A DNA stretch of 64,000 nucleotides from an uncultured Oscillospiraceae bacterium. GTDB lineage: Bacteria > Bacillota > Clostridia > Oscillospirales > Ruminococcaceae. The notes beneath the pieces were generated by a model that did not search any database, had not been told where the DNA came from, and was given only the letters and a program-made list of their open reading frames with translations. The stretch is from assembly GCA_910577565.1 (NCBI GenBank), contig CAJTNJ010000005.1, forward strand, positions 32,711 to 96,710. The letters are read 5' to 3'. Position 1 is the stretch's first letter; every line of letters starts with the position of its first letter. Position numbers and translations under genes: made by a program. Positions 47,430-56,284 of the stretch are shown here, in pieces.

Positions 47430-47794
47430 AAAGCGTGAAAGATAAATAAGAAGACAAACAAGTAAAAGCTGGAAAAACAAAGGCAGGAAGCCAAAGTTAT
47501 AAGTGTAAACACTGTGGAAAAGTATATACGTCAAAACAAAAAGGAAGGAGATATAGCAAAGAGATAAAGAAATATGCGAAGGGAATAGAGCATATGACAA
47601 AAAAAGAACTATATAGCACCTCTGTATAGGAAATCCTAAAGATTTTTTCGTTCATTAGATACTTTTAAAATTGTCATGAATATTTTTTTTGTATACTTAT
47701 AACAAAATTGGAGGTTTTAAGCTTCGTTTTCCTCTTCTTAAAAATTTTGTCTCTCTTATTGACTTTCTTCATTATCTTTAATTTGGGCACTCCC
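47430..47794 (+). mobile_element. IS1-family relic, copy E, internally deleted
   Basis: The N-terminal zinc finger is legible (KAGSQSYKCKHCGKVYTSKQ) at about 47465-47530. After the helix region it jumps directly to the C-terminal block (about 47635-47760), so the DDE domain is deleted. The right end ATTTGGGCACTCCC closes at about 47794. It lies between addA and the chromate transporter pair. It retains the zinc-finger piece missing from copy D. Confidence 0.72.
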
Positions 47795-47882
47795 ATTTCT
47801 TTAGGGAAATCCTTATTATAAATTGCAGATTTACTTTATAATTTAAAAAAGTTATAATGTGAAGAACTAGAGGTGATATAAT

Positions 47883-48476
47883 TTGAACAATAAATCTAAA
47901 ACAAACATTGTTAAACACAAATCAATTAGATTTTATTTTAAACTTTTTTTGTCTACTTTGATATTAAGTGCTTTTACCATTGGCGGTGGTTATGTAATAG
48001 TTGCGCTTATGCAAAAAAAATTTGTTTCAAAATATAAGTGGATTACAGAAAAAGAAATGCTTGATTATGTAGCTATTGGACAAAGTGCACCCGGAGTTCT
48101 TGCCATAAATGTTTCAATTCTTATTGGATATAATTTAGCAGGTGTCTTGGGCGCTGTAATAACGATTTTTGGAACGATCATCCCACCTCTTGTAATTATC
48201 GGTGTTGTTTCTTATTTTTACACCTATTTGCAAGACAATATTTGGTTTAAGTCTATAATGCTCGGTCTTCAATGCGGAGTTGCAGCTATAATGATAGATG
48301 TTGTTATAAACATGATTAAAAATATAGTTAAAGATAAAAATGTTCTTATGACAATTTTAATGATAATAAGCTTTATCCTAATTATGTTTTTACAAGTTAA
48401 TGTTATTGTAATTATATTGGCTTCAATTTTGTTAGGTATTTTAATTACTTTAAAAAAGCGAGGTATAAAGAAATGA
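47883..48476 (+). CDS. chrA: Chromate transporter, first half protein
   Basis: A 197-residue membrane protein of the CHR family short form. FLSTLILSAFTIGGGYVIVA and MLDYVAIGQSAPGVLAINVS are the family's GGG and PG motifs; about five or six helices are visible. Start is a TTG with AGAGGTGATATAA ahead. It overlaps the next gene by 4 bases. Short-form proteins work as pairs to export chromate or carry a related anion, but the physiological substrate in anaerobes is unclear. Confidence 0.85.
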   Translation: MNNKSKTNIVKHKSIRFYFKLFLSTLILSAFTIGGGYVIVALMQKKFVSKYKWITEKEMLDYVAIGQSAPGVLAINVSILIGYNLAGVLGAVITIFGTIIPPLVIIGVVSYFYTYLQDNIWFKSIMLGLQCGVAAIMIDVVINMIKNIVKDKNVLMTILMIISFILIMFLQVNVIVIILASILLGILITLKKRGIKK

Positions 48477-49039
48477 TATACCTTAATTTGTTTATTAACT
48501 TCTTCCAAATTGGTCTTTTTAGTTTTGGCGGTGGTTATGCTGTTTTACCAATTATCCAAAATAAAATAGTGGAAACAATGAATTGGATAAATATGTCTGA
48601 GTTCTCACATATTATCGTAATTTCTCAAATTACACCAGGCCCTATAGGTATTAACTGTGCTACTTTTACTGGAAATAAAATTGCCGGATATTTAGGCGGC
48701 TTGATTTCTACTTTTGGCTGCATTGTTCCTTCATGTATCATAGTTGGACTGCTTGCTTTGTTTTATAAAAAATATAATAATGTTTCAATTATGCAAAACA
48801 TTTTAAAAATTTTAAGACCGGTAAGCGTGGGTTTAATAGCAGCTGCTTGTGGTGCTATAGTTTTACTTACAATTTTTAATAAAGAAAATTTACCGGTTAA
48901 TTTAAATGATTTTAACTTAATTGCCACAATATTAATTGGTGTATGTTTATTTGTGCTTAGAAAATGGAAAATAAATGGAATATTTGTTATATTGGCAAGT
49001 GGTCTAGTCGGGAGCATTGCTTTTTATTTTTGTTCCTAA
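48473..49039 (+). CDS. chrA: Chromate transporter, second half protein
   Basis: The 188-residue partner of the preceding gene. It repeats the family pattern, with FFQIGLFSFGGGYAVLPIIQ, FSHIIVISQITPGPIGINCA and GYLGGLISTFGCIVPSCII. GAGGTATAAAGAA precedes its ATG, which overlaps the previous stop. The pair probably forms an antiparallel heterodimer, by analogy with studied two-gene members. No chromate regulator is nearby. Confidence 0.87.
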   Translation: MIYLNLFINFFQIGLFSFGGGYAVLPIIQNKIVETMNWINMSEFSHIIVISQITPGPIGINCATFTGNKIAGYLGGLISTFGCIVPSCIIVGLLALFYKKYNNVSIMQNILKILRPVSVGLIAAACGAIVLLTIFNKENLPVNLNDFNLIATILIGVCLFVLRKWKINGIFVILASGLVGSIAFYFCS

Positions 49040-49132
49040 TATATCTTATCTTTAATAACTTAAAATAAAAATAATAAATAAAATTATATTAACTAATTGC
49101 ATTTGAAAATAAAATATAAGATTTTATTAAGA

Positions 49133-50131
49133 TTAATTTATTGAATTTTCAGCATAAGAATTGTCAACAATTGCTTCTAGTGAAATTTTGTTTGTCAATT
49201 CTTTTGCATCGATAATAATATCTTGAAGCTTTGATAATGAATCAATATTCACAATAGGATTTTTGTTCCATACATCTATTTCTTTGTAACGATTAATGAT
49301 TGTTTTTAAAGATTCTATGTCAATATCTGCAAATTGACTTTCTATTGATTTTGCAACTTCTTCAGACGAATTTTCTTGTAACCATTTTTGGCTTTTTGTT
49401 ATAGCTCTAGTGAACTTTTGTATTATATTTAAATGACTGTTAGTATAGCTTTGTTTAGCAAAATATACTGTATATGGTATCTCACCTAACTCTTCACCAA
49501 TAGATGCTGCAAAATACCCTTTATTTGCTCTTATAATTGTCGATGCTGTTGGTTCGAAAAGTGTAACATAATCAGCTTGGCCTGATGAGAACGCTCCGGC
49601 CATTAGATCAAATTGTACGCTGTCATTTAATTTTACATCCACTTCCGGGATTAGTCCGTTTTGTTTCAAAAGATATTCAAATGTCATAAATGGAACTCCA
49701 CCACGCCTTCCTGGCATTACCGTTTTACCTTTTAAATCTTTCCACGAAAAATTGCTTACGCATTCTTTTGAAATTAAAAATGAACCGTCCTTTTTTGTAA
49801 TTTGAGCAAATATTTTCATGCAATCTTCTTTTTTTTCATCATATGCATATATTGAAGCTTCTGGTCCCGCAAGTCCAATATCTATGTTGTTTGACAATAT
49901 TGCTGACACTACTTTATCAGCTCCACCGCCATTTGAAAGTTCAACATAAAGTCCTTCTTCTTTAAAAAAACCTTCTGAGATCGCCACATATTGCGGTGCA
50001 TAAAAAATAGAATGTGTTACTTCACATAACCGTATTTTTTGAAGATTATCAGCTTTTACAAAACATCCTGTAAAGCAAAATAACAGTATAAAAATTATAA
50101 AAATTCTTGTGATCTTTTTAAGATATTTCAT
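49133..50131 (-). CDS. ABC importer substrate-binding lipoprotein (NMT1/SsuA type)
   Basis: A 332-residue exported lipoprotein. The N-terminal signal ends in LLFCFTGC, with C23 as lipidation site. The mature part begins QKIRLCEVTHSIFYAPQYVA, then AISEGFFKEEGLYVELSNGG, SNNIDIGLAGPEASIYAYDE, and GKTVMPGRRGGVPFMTFEYL, the pattern of SsuA/TauA/ThiY-like proteins. It is the last gene of an ATPase-permease-binding-protein operon. Ligand candidates are sulfonates, nitrate-like anions or a thiamine precursor; no TPP riboswitch is visible upstream of the operon, which weakens the last. Confidence 0.88.
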   Translation of the reverse strand: MKYLKKITRIFIIFILLFCFTGCFVKADNLQKIRLCEVTHSIFYAPQYVAISEGFFKEEGLYVELSNGGGADKVVSAILSNNIDIGLAGPEASIYAYDEKKEDCMKIFAQITKKDGSFLISKECVSNFSWKDLKGKTVMPGRRGGVPFMTFEYLLKQNGLIPEVDVKLNDSVQFDLMAGAFSSGQADYVTLFEPTASTIIRANKGYFAASIGEELGEIPYTVYFAKQSYTNSHLNIIQKFTRAITKSQKWLQENSSEEVAKSIESQFADIDIESLKTIINRYKEIDVWNKNPIVNIDSLSKLQDIIIDAKELTNKISLEAIVDNSYAENSIN

Positions 50132-50167
50132 AATATTAAACCCCTAAATTTAGAAAAAACAAACTGT

Positions 50168-50968
50168 TTAGTGCCTTTTTAACACCCATTTTTCAACTAT
50201 TATTAAAGTTTCATAAAGAAAAGAAGCCATAATAGTAAGGATTAACACGCTTGCCATGACAAGATTTAACTGAAATACTTGACATCCATAAACTATAAGG
50301 TAGCCAAGTCCAGCTTTTGATACAAGAAACTCTCCTGCAATTACACCAACAAGAGAAAGCCCTATATTTACTTTCATTGAGTTAAAAAGTGTATCAAGAT
50401 TAGAGGTAAACACGATCAGTGTATAAATTTGTGTTCTTGATGCACTAAAAGTCCTTGCCATTTTAATAAGATCTTTGTCAGTGTTCTTAAATCCGTTTTG
50501 TAATTCAAGAACAGTAATAATAAGAGATATTGCAATTGCCATAAATATTATTGCGCTAGTACCTGCACCAACCAAAATAATAATTACAGGACCAAGAGCA
50601 ATTTTGGGTAGGCTGTTTAAAACAACTAAAATCGGTTCCAAAACACGTGATATAAAAGGGAACCACCAAAGCAACGTAGCTAATAAAATTCCCAAAATTA
50701 TACCGACAATAAAACCAAACAATGTTTCAAACAGAGTTACTAAAAGGTGATATAAAAGTCCATTGTAAAATAAGCCTAGCAAAGTTGATATTATCCGAGA
50801 AGGTGAGCTAATAATAAAAATGTCAATTATACCTAGGTTGGCCAAAAATTCCCATAAACCAAAAAATCCAACAATGAAAATAATTCTTACTAATAGAACT
50901 GATTTTTTATATCTTGATTTGCGCTTTAGATATTTTGCTCTTTCTTCAGACATATTTGTCTTATTCAA
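50168..50968 (-). CDS. ABC importer permease (SsuC/TauC type)
   Basis: About 266 residues with six helices and the binding-protein-dependent transport loop NSLPKIALGPVIIILVGAG, typical of nitrate/sulfonate/taurine permeases. I favour the TTG at 50966-50968, which overlaps the ATPase stop codon (TTGAATAA) and has GGGGTGA a few bases ahead; the ATG at 50951-50953 lacks a site. Upstream in-frame sequence lies inside the ATPase gene and is not family-like. It forms the membrane channel of the importer. Confidence 0.88.
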   Translation of the reverse strand: MNKTNMSEERAKYLKRKSRYKKSVLLVRIIFIVGFFGLWEFLANLGIIDIFIISSPSRIISTLLGLFYNGLLYHLLVTLFETLFGFIVGIILGILLATLLWWFPFISRVLEPILVVLNSLPKIALGPVIIILVGAGTSAIIFMAIAISLIITVLELQNGFKNTDKDLIKMARTFSASRTQIYTLIVFTSNLDTLFNSMKVNIGLSLVGVIAGEFLVSKAGLGYLIVYGCQVFQLNLVMASVLILTIMASFLYETLIIVEKWVLKRH

Positions 50969-51719
50969 CAAGCTCACCCCAGATTGTATTATAATACTCG
51001 GAAAATTTTTGGTGTTTTCGCCGTTTAAGTGGGCTTGTGCAGTCGTCAAATTCAAGTTTGTGTATTGATTTTATTGTACCAGGCCTTTTTGTCAACACAA
51101 TAACTTTATCGGACATTGTAATGCTTTCTGGGATATCGTGAGTAACCATAAGTATTGATTTACTTTCAGCTTTAAGAATTTTGCTCACATCATTCGTAAC
51201 TTGTAATCTTGTTTGAAAATCAAGTGCTGAAAATGCTTCATCCAAGAGAAGTATTGAAGGTTTTACGGCAAGTGTTCTAATTAAAGCGGCACGTTGACGC
51301 ATTCCACCAGAAAGCTGTGATGGTAAGCTTTGTTTAAAATCGAAAAGGCCATATTTATCTGCAAGATTTAATGCATATTCTTTGTTTTGCTTGGTTAATT
51401 TTTTTTGTATTTTAAGCCCTAAAGTTATATTTTTTTCTATAGTAAGCCAACTAAGCAAATAGTCGGATTGTTGCATATAAGCAATTTTTGGATTTATCTT
51501 GGTTATTTTTTCACCATTAAGATAGATAGAACCGGAAGTTGGTGTTAAAAGGCCAGATATTATTGACAAAAGTGTAGATTTTCCACATCCTGAGGGGCCA
51601 ACAATGCTAATAAACTCTCCTTTGTACATATCAAAATTTATATTTTTTAAAGCTTCTATTTCGCCATTTTTTGCTTGATAAACATATGATAAATCTTTTG
51701 CTTTTAAGAATTCTTTCAT
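50961..51719 (-). CDS. ABC importer ATPase (SsuB/TauB type)
   Basis: A 252-residue ATPase and first gene of the importer operon. Walker A is GPSGCGKST, the signature LSGGMRQRAALIRTL, Walker B ILLLDEAFSALD, and the switch His is in MVTHDIPES. The order of motifs and GVTQAKNGEIEALKNINFDM-like start fit the nitrate/sulfonate/taurine group. AGAGGTATAATT precedes the ATG. The divergent guaA gene starts 180 bases away. No riboswitch is seen in this intergenic stretch. Confidence 0.92.
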   Translation of the reverse strand: MKEFLKAKDLSYVYQAKNGEIEALKNINFDMYKGEFISIVGPSGCGKSTLLSIISGLLTPTSGSIYLNGEKITKINPKIAYMQQSDYLLSWLTIEKNITLGLKIQKKLTKQNKEYALNLADKYGLFDFKQSLPSQLSGGMRQRAALIRTLAVKPSILLLDEAFSALDFQTRLQVTNDVSKILKAESKSILMVTHDIPESITMSDKVIVLTKRPGTIKSIHKLEFDDCTSPLKRRKHQKFSEYYNTIWGELVE

Positions 51720-51833
51720 AATTATACCTCTTCTCCATATGTTTTATAATATACAATTGATTTTAAAATTGTGATATGGGTTTATATTCTGAGATTCATT
51801 TTAAAATAAACGGTAAATTAAATACGACAATAC

Positions 51834-51862
51834 TTGAATTCTTTTTGCAATTAATATATACT
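51834..51862 (+). promoter_or_regulatory. Promoter of guaA
   Basis: TTGAAT, a 17-base spacer and TATACT lie 36 bases before the guaA ATG. No purine riboswitch core is visible. Confidence 0.7.
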
Positions 51863-51898
51863 ATTTTAAAGAAATAAAATGAAATTTGAGGGAAGTTT

Positions 51899-53431
51899 AT
51901 GAAACATCAATTTGTGTTAATACTTGACTTTGGAGGACAATATAACCAACTTATCGCAAGACGTGTCAGAGAGTGTGGAGTATATTGTGAAGTTCACCCT
52001 TATAGTAAAGCTTTATATATAATCAAAAGTAAAAATCCCATTGGTATAATTTTTACAGGCGGACCTAGCAGTGTTTACAGCGATTGTGCACCTAAAATCG
52101 ATCCAAGCATATTTTCTATGAACATACCAATTTTGGGAATATGCTATGGGGCTCAAATTATGGCTCAGACGTTGGGGGGAGAAGTCAAATCCGCAAAAGT
52201 TAGTGAATATGGAAAGACTAAAACCAAGCTTTTTAAAGACAGCATATTATTTAAAAACCTTCCAGAAGAAATTATAACTTGGATGAGCCATACAGACTAT
52301 ATAGCAACTCCACCAAAAAGCTTTAAAGTAACTTCATCAGGACCAAGTAGCCCGATCGCTGGCATGGAAGATTCAGATAAAAAGTTATATGCCGTTCAAT
52401 TTCATCCTGAAGTAAATCACACAGAATATGGGAAAGAGATAATTAAAAATTTTTTGTACGATGTTTGTGGATGTAATGGCGACTGGTCAATGAGCAAGTA
52501 TGCTCAAAGCACAATTGAGTCTATAAAAAAACAAGTTGGCGACGGCAAAGTCCTTTTAGCTTTATCCGGTGGAGTTGATTCTTCAGTTTTAGCTGCATTG
52601 CTATCAAAAGCAATAGGTAGTCAATTAACAGCTGTTTTTGTTGATCATGGTTTTATGAGAAAAAACGAGGGCAATGAGATAGAAGATAGTTTTAAAAACT
52701 GGAATATGAAATTTATAAGAGTAGATGCAAGCGAAAGGTTTTTAAATAGGCTAGCTTTTGTAACCGAACCTGAAAAAAAGAGAAAAATTATTGGTGAAGA
52801 GTTTATAAGAGTATTTGAGGAAGAAGCAAGAAAGGTAGGTGCTGTTGATTATTTTGCACAAGGAACAATATATCCTGATGTGATTGAATCCGGAAATGGT
52901 GATGCATCGCTTATAAAAAGTCACCATAATGTTGGCGGACTTCCTGATTATATAGATTTTAAGGAGATAATCGAACCGCTGAGGATGTTATTTAAAGATG
53001 AGGTTAGGCAGCTCGGCTTTGAACTTGGGCTTTCTGATGTTTTGGTAAAAAGACAACCTTTCCCAGGACCTGGGCTTGCAATAAGGATAATAGGAGAAAT
53101 TACGAAAGAAAAACTCGATATGCTGAGAGATGCAGACTTTATATTTAGAGAAGAAATCGCAAAAGCAGGGCTTGATAGGAACATAAACCAATACTTTGCG
53201 GTGCTTACGTCTATGAAATCGGTTGGCGTAATGGGTGATTTTAGGACATATGATTATACACTAGCACTTAGAGGTGTGACAACATCTGACTTTATGACAG
53301 CAGATTTCGCAAAAATTCCATATGATGTTCTTGAAAAAATCTCAGTTAGAATAGTAAATGAGGTTAAAAATATAAATAGAATAGTTTATGATATAACTAC
53401 AAAACCACCTTCTACAATTGAGTGGGAATAA
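51899..53431 (+). CDS. guaA: GMP synthase (glutamine-hydrolysing)
   Basis: GuaA converts XMP to GMP with glutamine and ATP. The class I amidotransferase domain has catalytic C82 in GICYGAQ and [11 protein letters not shown]. The ATP-pyrophosphatase domain has [12 protein letters not shown] and [11 protein letters not shown], and the C-terminal dimerisation domain ends [17 protein letters not shown] as usual. At 510 residues it is full length. GAGGGAAGTT precedes the ATG. Its last codons overlap the start of a 53-base repeat found again 886 bases downstream, which suggests something once integrated at this gene end; the coding sequence is intact. Confidence 0.98.
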   Translation: MKHQFVLILDFGGQYNQLIARRVRECGVYCEVHPYSKALYIIKSKNPIGIIFTGGPSSVYSDCAPKIDPSIFSMNIPILGICYGAQIMAQTLGGEVKSAKVSEYGKTKTKLFKDSILFKNLPEEIITWMSHTDYIATPPKSFKVTSSGPSSPIAGMEDSDKKLYAVQFHPEVNHTEYGKEIIKNFLYDVCGCNGDWSMSKYAQSTIESIKKQVGDGKVLLALSGGVDSSVLAALLSKAIGSQLTAVFVDHGFMRKNEGNEIEDSFKNWNMKFIRVDASERFLNRLAFVTEPEKKRKIIGEEFIRVFEEEARKVGAVDYFAQGTIYPDVIESGNGDASLIKSHHNVGGLPDYIDFKEIIEPLRMLFKDEVRQLGFELGLSDVLVKRQPFPGPGLAIRIIGEITKEKLDMLRDADFIFREEIAKAGLDRNINQYFAVLTSMKSVGVMGDFRTYDYTLALRGVTTSDFMTADFAKIPYDVLEKISVRIVNEVKNINRIVYDITTKPPSTIEWE

Positions 53432-53471
53432 ATTGAAAAGTTGTAAAAGCCTAGTGATTATGTGGTTTTGT
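53419..53471. repeat. att-like direct repeat, proximal copy (guaA 3' end)
   Basis: TGAGTgggAATAAATTGAAA continues with AGTTGTAAAA and AGTGATTATGTGG. It covers the last guaA codons and stop. An ungapped second copy lies at 54305-54357. The 22 bases at 53427-53448 are identical in both. Confidence 0.75.
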
Positions 53472-53545
53472 GTTTTTTATTAGTTATAGAAATATTGACG
53501 CAAAGAAAAAGATAAATCTGTAGTTATCAGATAGGCAAAATAAAA

Positions 53546-54055
53546 ATGTCTTACAAAATAAAAAAATGGGAAATGTCAGACGCAAAAGATTTGGCGATAG
53601 CTCTTTCTAATAAAAAAATACAGGATAATCTGCGAGACGGATTGCCATATCCTTATACAGAACAAGACGGAGTGGATTATATTTCTGCTATTCTTTCTGC
53701 AGATGAAAATGAAACCTTTGCATTTGCTATTACAGTGGATAGCAAAGTGGTTGGTAGTATTAGTGTTTTTTGTTAGAGAAACATTCATAGGCATACTGCT
53801 GAGTTGGGATATTATATTGCAGAAGAATATTGGGGCAGGGGAATTATGATTGATGCGGTAAAGCAAATTTGTGAATATGTTTTTAGCAAAAGCGATATTA
53901 TTCGCATCTATGCAGAACCATTTGCGTATAACGCAGCATCTTGCAGAGTGCTTGAAAAAGCAGAATTTCATTATGAGGGCACACTCAAAAATAATGCTGT
54001 TAAGAATGGCAAAGTGGTTGACATGAAGATGTGCTCTTTGCTGAAAAAAATATAA
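53546..54055 (+). pseudogene. GNAT acetyltransferase (RimJ-like) interrupted by an in-frame TAG
   Basis: A 169-codon frame that would encode a RimJ/RimL-type GNAT protein: MSYKIKKWEMSDAKDLAIAL at the start, then VVGSISVF, ELGYYIAEEYWGRGIM and AVKQICEYVF, and YAEPFAYNAASCRVLEKAEF (acetyl-CoA site). The TAG at 53774-53776 interrupts it between SVFC and RNIHRHTAEL; both halves are in the same frame and both look conserved. A single base change (for example from CAG) would restore it. Suppression or a sequencing error is possible; TAG as a sense codon is not supported elsewhere. It sits inside the guaA-end repeats. Confidence 0.82.
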
Positions 54056-54304
54056 CTTTTTGTTTATAGCATAGTGGTGTTAATTGAGAAACATTCTTTC
54101 CTAATTAAATGGATATAACTAGCTCTAACACCATGTAATAAAGACAGTTAAGGAGAAAAATGGTGTTGTGCTATGTATACGTAACAACATTTTAACAATA
54201 GAAGATCTGCAATTAATAATAAATGATGTAATTAAAGTAAAAAAGGGCATGTGTATTTACATAAAACTTAAACAATTACAGTTAGCTATAACGAAGCATA
54301 CGGC
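54056..54304. other. Remainder of the segment between the att-like repeats
   Basis: A GGTGTTA/TAACACC inverted repeat flanks about 45 bases near 54071-54132. An unassigned frame of about 60 codons without a clear start (around 54130-54310) ends in KLKQLQLAITKHTAE right at the distal repeat. No integrase or recombinase is recognisable. Confidence 0.4.
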
Positions 54305-54357
54305 TGAGTAAAAATAAATTGAAAAGTTGTAAAAAACCAGTGATTATGTGGCTTTGC
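54305..54357. repeat. att-like direct repeat, distal copy
   Basis: An ungapped copy of 53419-53471 with about nine mismatches. It lies 886 bases away, and the two enclose the broken GNAT gene. Confidence 0.75.
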
Positions 54358-54496
54358 GGTATTTTAATATATCTTTTTATAACAAATTGATATCAGCCAT
54401 TTTAGCAACATTATTCTTTTTGCTTGATGGTCTATAAGATGGTACAATGATTTTAAGGTAGCTTTTATATGACTATAAAAAATTCATATTAGAAAC

Positions 54497-54536
54497 GCCC
54501 TTAGATGTGGGTAGAGACTCATAACTAAGAGCGTTT
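54497..54536. terminator. Terminator after the TfoX-domain gene
   Basis: AAACGC and CTTAG pair with CTAAG and GCGTTT, followed by TTTT on the + strand. The TfoX-domain stop codon lies within the stem. Confidence 0.55.
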
Positions 54537-54869
54537 TTTTCTATTTTTTGAGGTAGTTTTCTTTTTCTTTGTTGCAGGAAGTTCCTCATATATAGATAGA
54601 AACAGATTACATAGAAATTCTCTGTTGTCAACATCATCAACTAATAGCATTTCTTTTGCCCTTTCATAAGGTAATTCGTAAGTTGCTGTCGGCATGAGAG
54701 AAATTGCAGATGAAACGGGTTTTACAAGTAAGCGGTCATCATAGATACCACCAATGATTTTCCCTCGAAAGCAAAGGATATATTCGCCCATCATCGCTCG
54801 GTAGGATATATCGTCTAAGTCTGATAATTGTTCCAGTATAAAAGTTAAATAATCTTTACTTGAAGCCAT
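54525..54869 (-). CDS. TfoX N-terminal-domain protein
   Basis: A 114-residue protein with the TfoX_N fold. It starts MASSKDYLTFILEQLSDLDD, then ISYRAMMGEYILCFRGKIIG, GIYDDRLLVKPV, and ELPYERAKEMLLVDDVDNRE. The lysine-rich tail is TKKKKTTSKNRKKRS. I use the ATG at 54867-54869, with AGGTG 6 bases ahead; the longer frame to 54956 adds 29 residues not typical of the family. In proteobacteria TfoX regulates competence, but in Firmicutes the stand-alone N-domain has no settled role. It is not linked to competence genes here. Confidence 0.82.
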   Translation of the reverse strand: MASSKDYLTFILEQLSDLDDISYRAMMGEYILCFRGKIIGGIYDDRLLVKPVSSAISLMPTATYELPYERAKEMLLVDDVDNREFLCNLFLSIYEELPATKKKKTTSKNRKKRS

Positions 54870-54956
54870 AATGCACCTAGTTTCATTTATTGGTTTGAGT
54901 TCGTCTTGTAATGTTTCGAATAAAATATCGTCTAATTTCTTAGAGGGTATTTTCAA

Positions 54957-55541
54957 CCAACGCTACGTAGTATAAAACTGCAGAAAATTTTGTTTGACTG
55001 TTCTTTCAAAGCATATATGCATGTTCAGCAGTTCGGCGGTATCTCTGCCTTTGTTTTTGTTGACTTTCAGACAGACTTGCTATCTGTTTAACTGACCGGT
55101 CAAATCATAAATATATTTAAAGGCAAATAAGATGTGTATAAGTTCGATTTAGCTGTCAATATTTGAAAGGTCAAGAACTTGTGATGCAATATCGTCAAGT
55201 AGTCTGTGTCAATGCAACCATTAGGTTTGCCTTTGGCTTGCTTAAGCCCATTTTCGTATTGAGTAAAACTTACATTGACAATTTTGTTTAAAAATCCAAC
55301 AAACATACCAATATATTCCTGTTTCATTCCTCGCATGATCCAGAAAAAATATTCATTCAATTCTTGTTTTTATATTTACAAGTAGTATAACATATATGTA
55401 TAATGATAATCAATAAGAAAAAAGGCTAATATTTTCTTGCAAACCCTATAAAATTATTACTGACTAAAAAAGTAAAATGAAACACAAAAAACCTGAAATC
55501 ATTTTTTGCCATTTCAAATAAAATTTAGGAGTGTAATCATT
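54957..55541. other. Spacer with possible gene remnants
   Basis: On the minus strand, an 86-codon frame at 55100-55360 starts MNEYFFWIMRGMKQEYIGMF and includes KQAKGKPNGC. A further lysine/glutamine-rich stretch (SLSESQQKQRQRYRR) at about 55020-55090 follows in another frame. Neither is assignable, and the two look like pieces of one decayed gene. No RNA gene is seen. Confidence 0.35.
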
Positions 55542-56198
55542 ATGAAAAATAAGGTAATACCAAATCCGAATAAAATATTTCCTATGCCCAACTTTGATAA
55601 ATTAACTTATGTAAAACCTACAATTAAAAATCCAAATATCATTGTTGGTGATTTTACTTACTTTAGTGATGTAAATTTTGAAGATCATGTAACACATCAC
55701 TATGATTTTAATAAAGATAAATTGATTATAGGTAAATTTTGTCAAATTGCATCGGGTGTAAATTTTGTAATGAATGGTGCAAATCACCAAATGAATGCGG
55801 CATCTACATTCCCTTTTTATATTTTAGAAGGTTGGGAACAAGAAACACCGTCTCTTGCTGAAATGCCAATAAAAGGAGATACTATTGTTGGAAATGATGT
55901 TTGGATAGGCCAAAACGTCACTATTTTACCTAGTGTTAATATTGGATATGGAGCAATAATTGGCATGAACAGTGTAGTAGGGAGTGATGTTTTACCATAT
56001 AGCATTGTTGCGGGTAACCTGGCTAAAAAGATACGAAAAAGATTTGATGATGATATGATAAAAATTATGCTTAAACCACAATGGTGGAATATGAGCATAG
56101 AAGAAATAAATAATTTAATTCCTATATTGACTTGCAGTGACATTGAAAAAGTTAAAAATAAGTTATCTGTTTTAATAAACAAACGAGATAATAAATAA
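55542..56198 (+). CDS. Vat-like hexapeptide-repeat acetyltransferase (CatB/streptogramin A type)
   Basis: A 218-residue left-handed beta-helix acetyltransferase close in pattern to Vat enzymes, which acetylate streptogramin A antibiotics. The diagnostic stretch FVMNGANHQMNAASTFPF holds the catalytic His. DVWIGQNVTILPSVNIGYGA forms hexapeptide turns, and YSIVAGNLAKKIRKRF and KPQWWNMSIEEINNLIP close the domain. The start is the ATG at 55542, with TTAGGAG 11 bases ahead; the upstream in-frame ATG has no site. It is monocistronic in an accessory-looking area downstream of guaA. Resistance is plausible but untested; chloramphenicol or another xenobiotic could be the substrate. Confidence 0.88.
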   Translation: MKNKVIPNPNKIFPMPNFDKLTYVKPTIKNPNIIVGDFTYFSDVNFEDHVTHHYDFNKDKLIIGKFCQIASGVNFVMNGANHQMNAASTFPFYILEGWEQETPSLAEMPIKGDTIVGNDVWIGQNVTILPSVNIGYGAIIGMNSVVGSDVLPYSIVAGNLAKKIRKRFDDDMIKIMLKPQWWNMSIEEINNLIPILTCSDIEKVKNKLSVLINKRDNK

Positions 56199-56284
56199 TT
56201 ATAGTTTCAATTTTTGTTTTTAAGTATTAATATATACAATTTACATAAAATAAATAACAAAATATAAAATAAGGAACAAAATGA

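Noticed and set aside
51720-51898. TPP or purine riboswitch in the guaA-importer gap
   Set aside because: CTGAGA occurs by chance on the + strand but no other conserved riboswitch segment is present on either strand.
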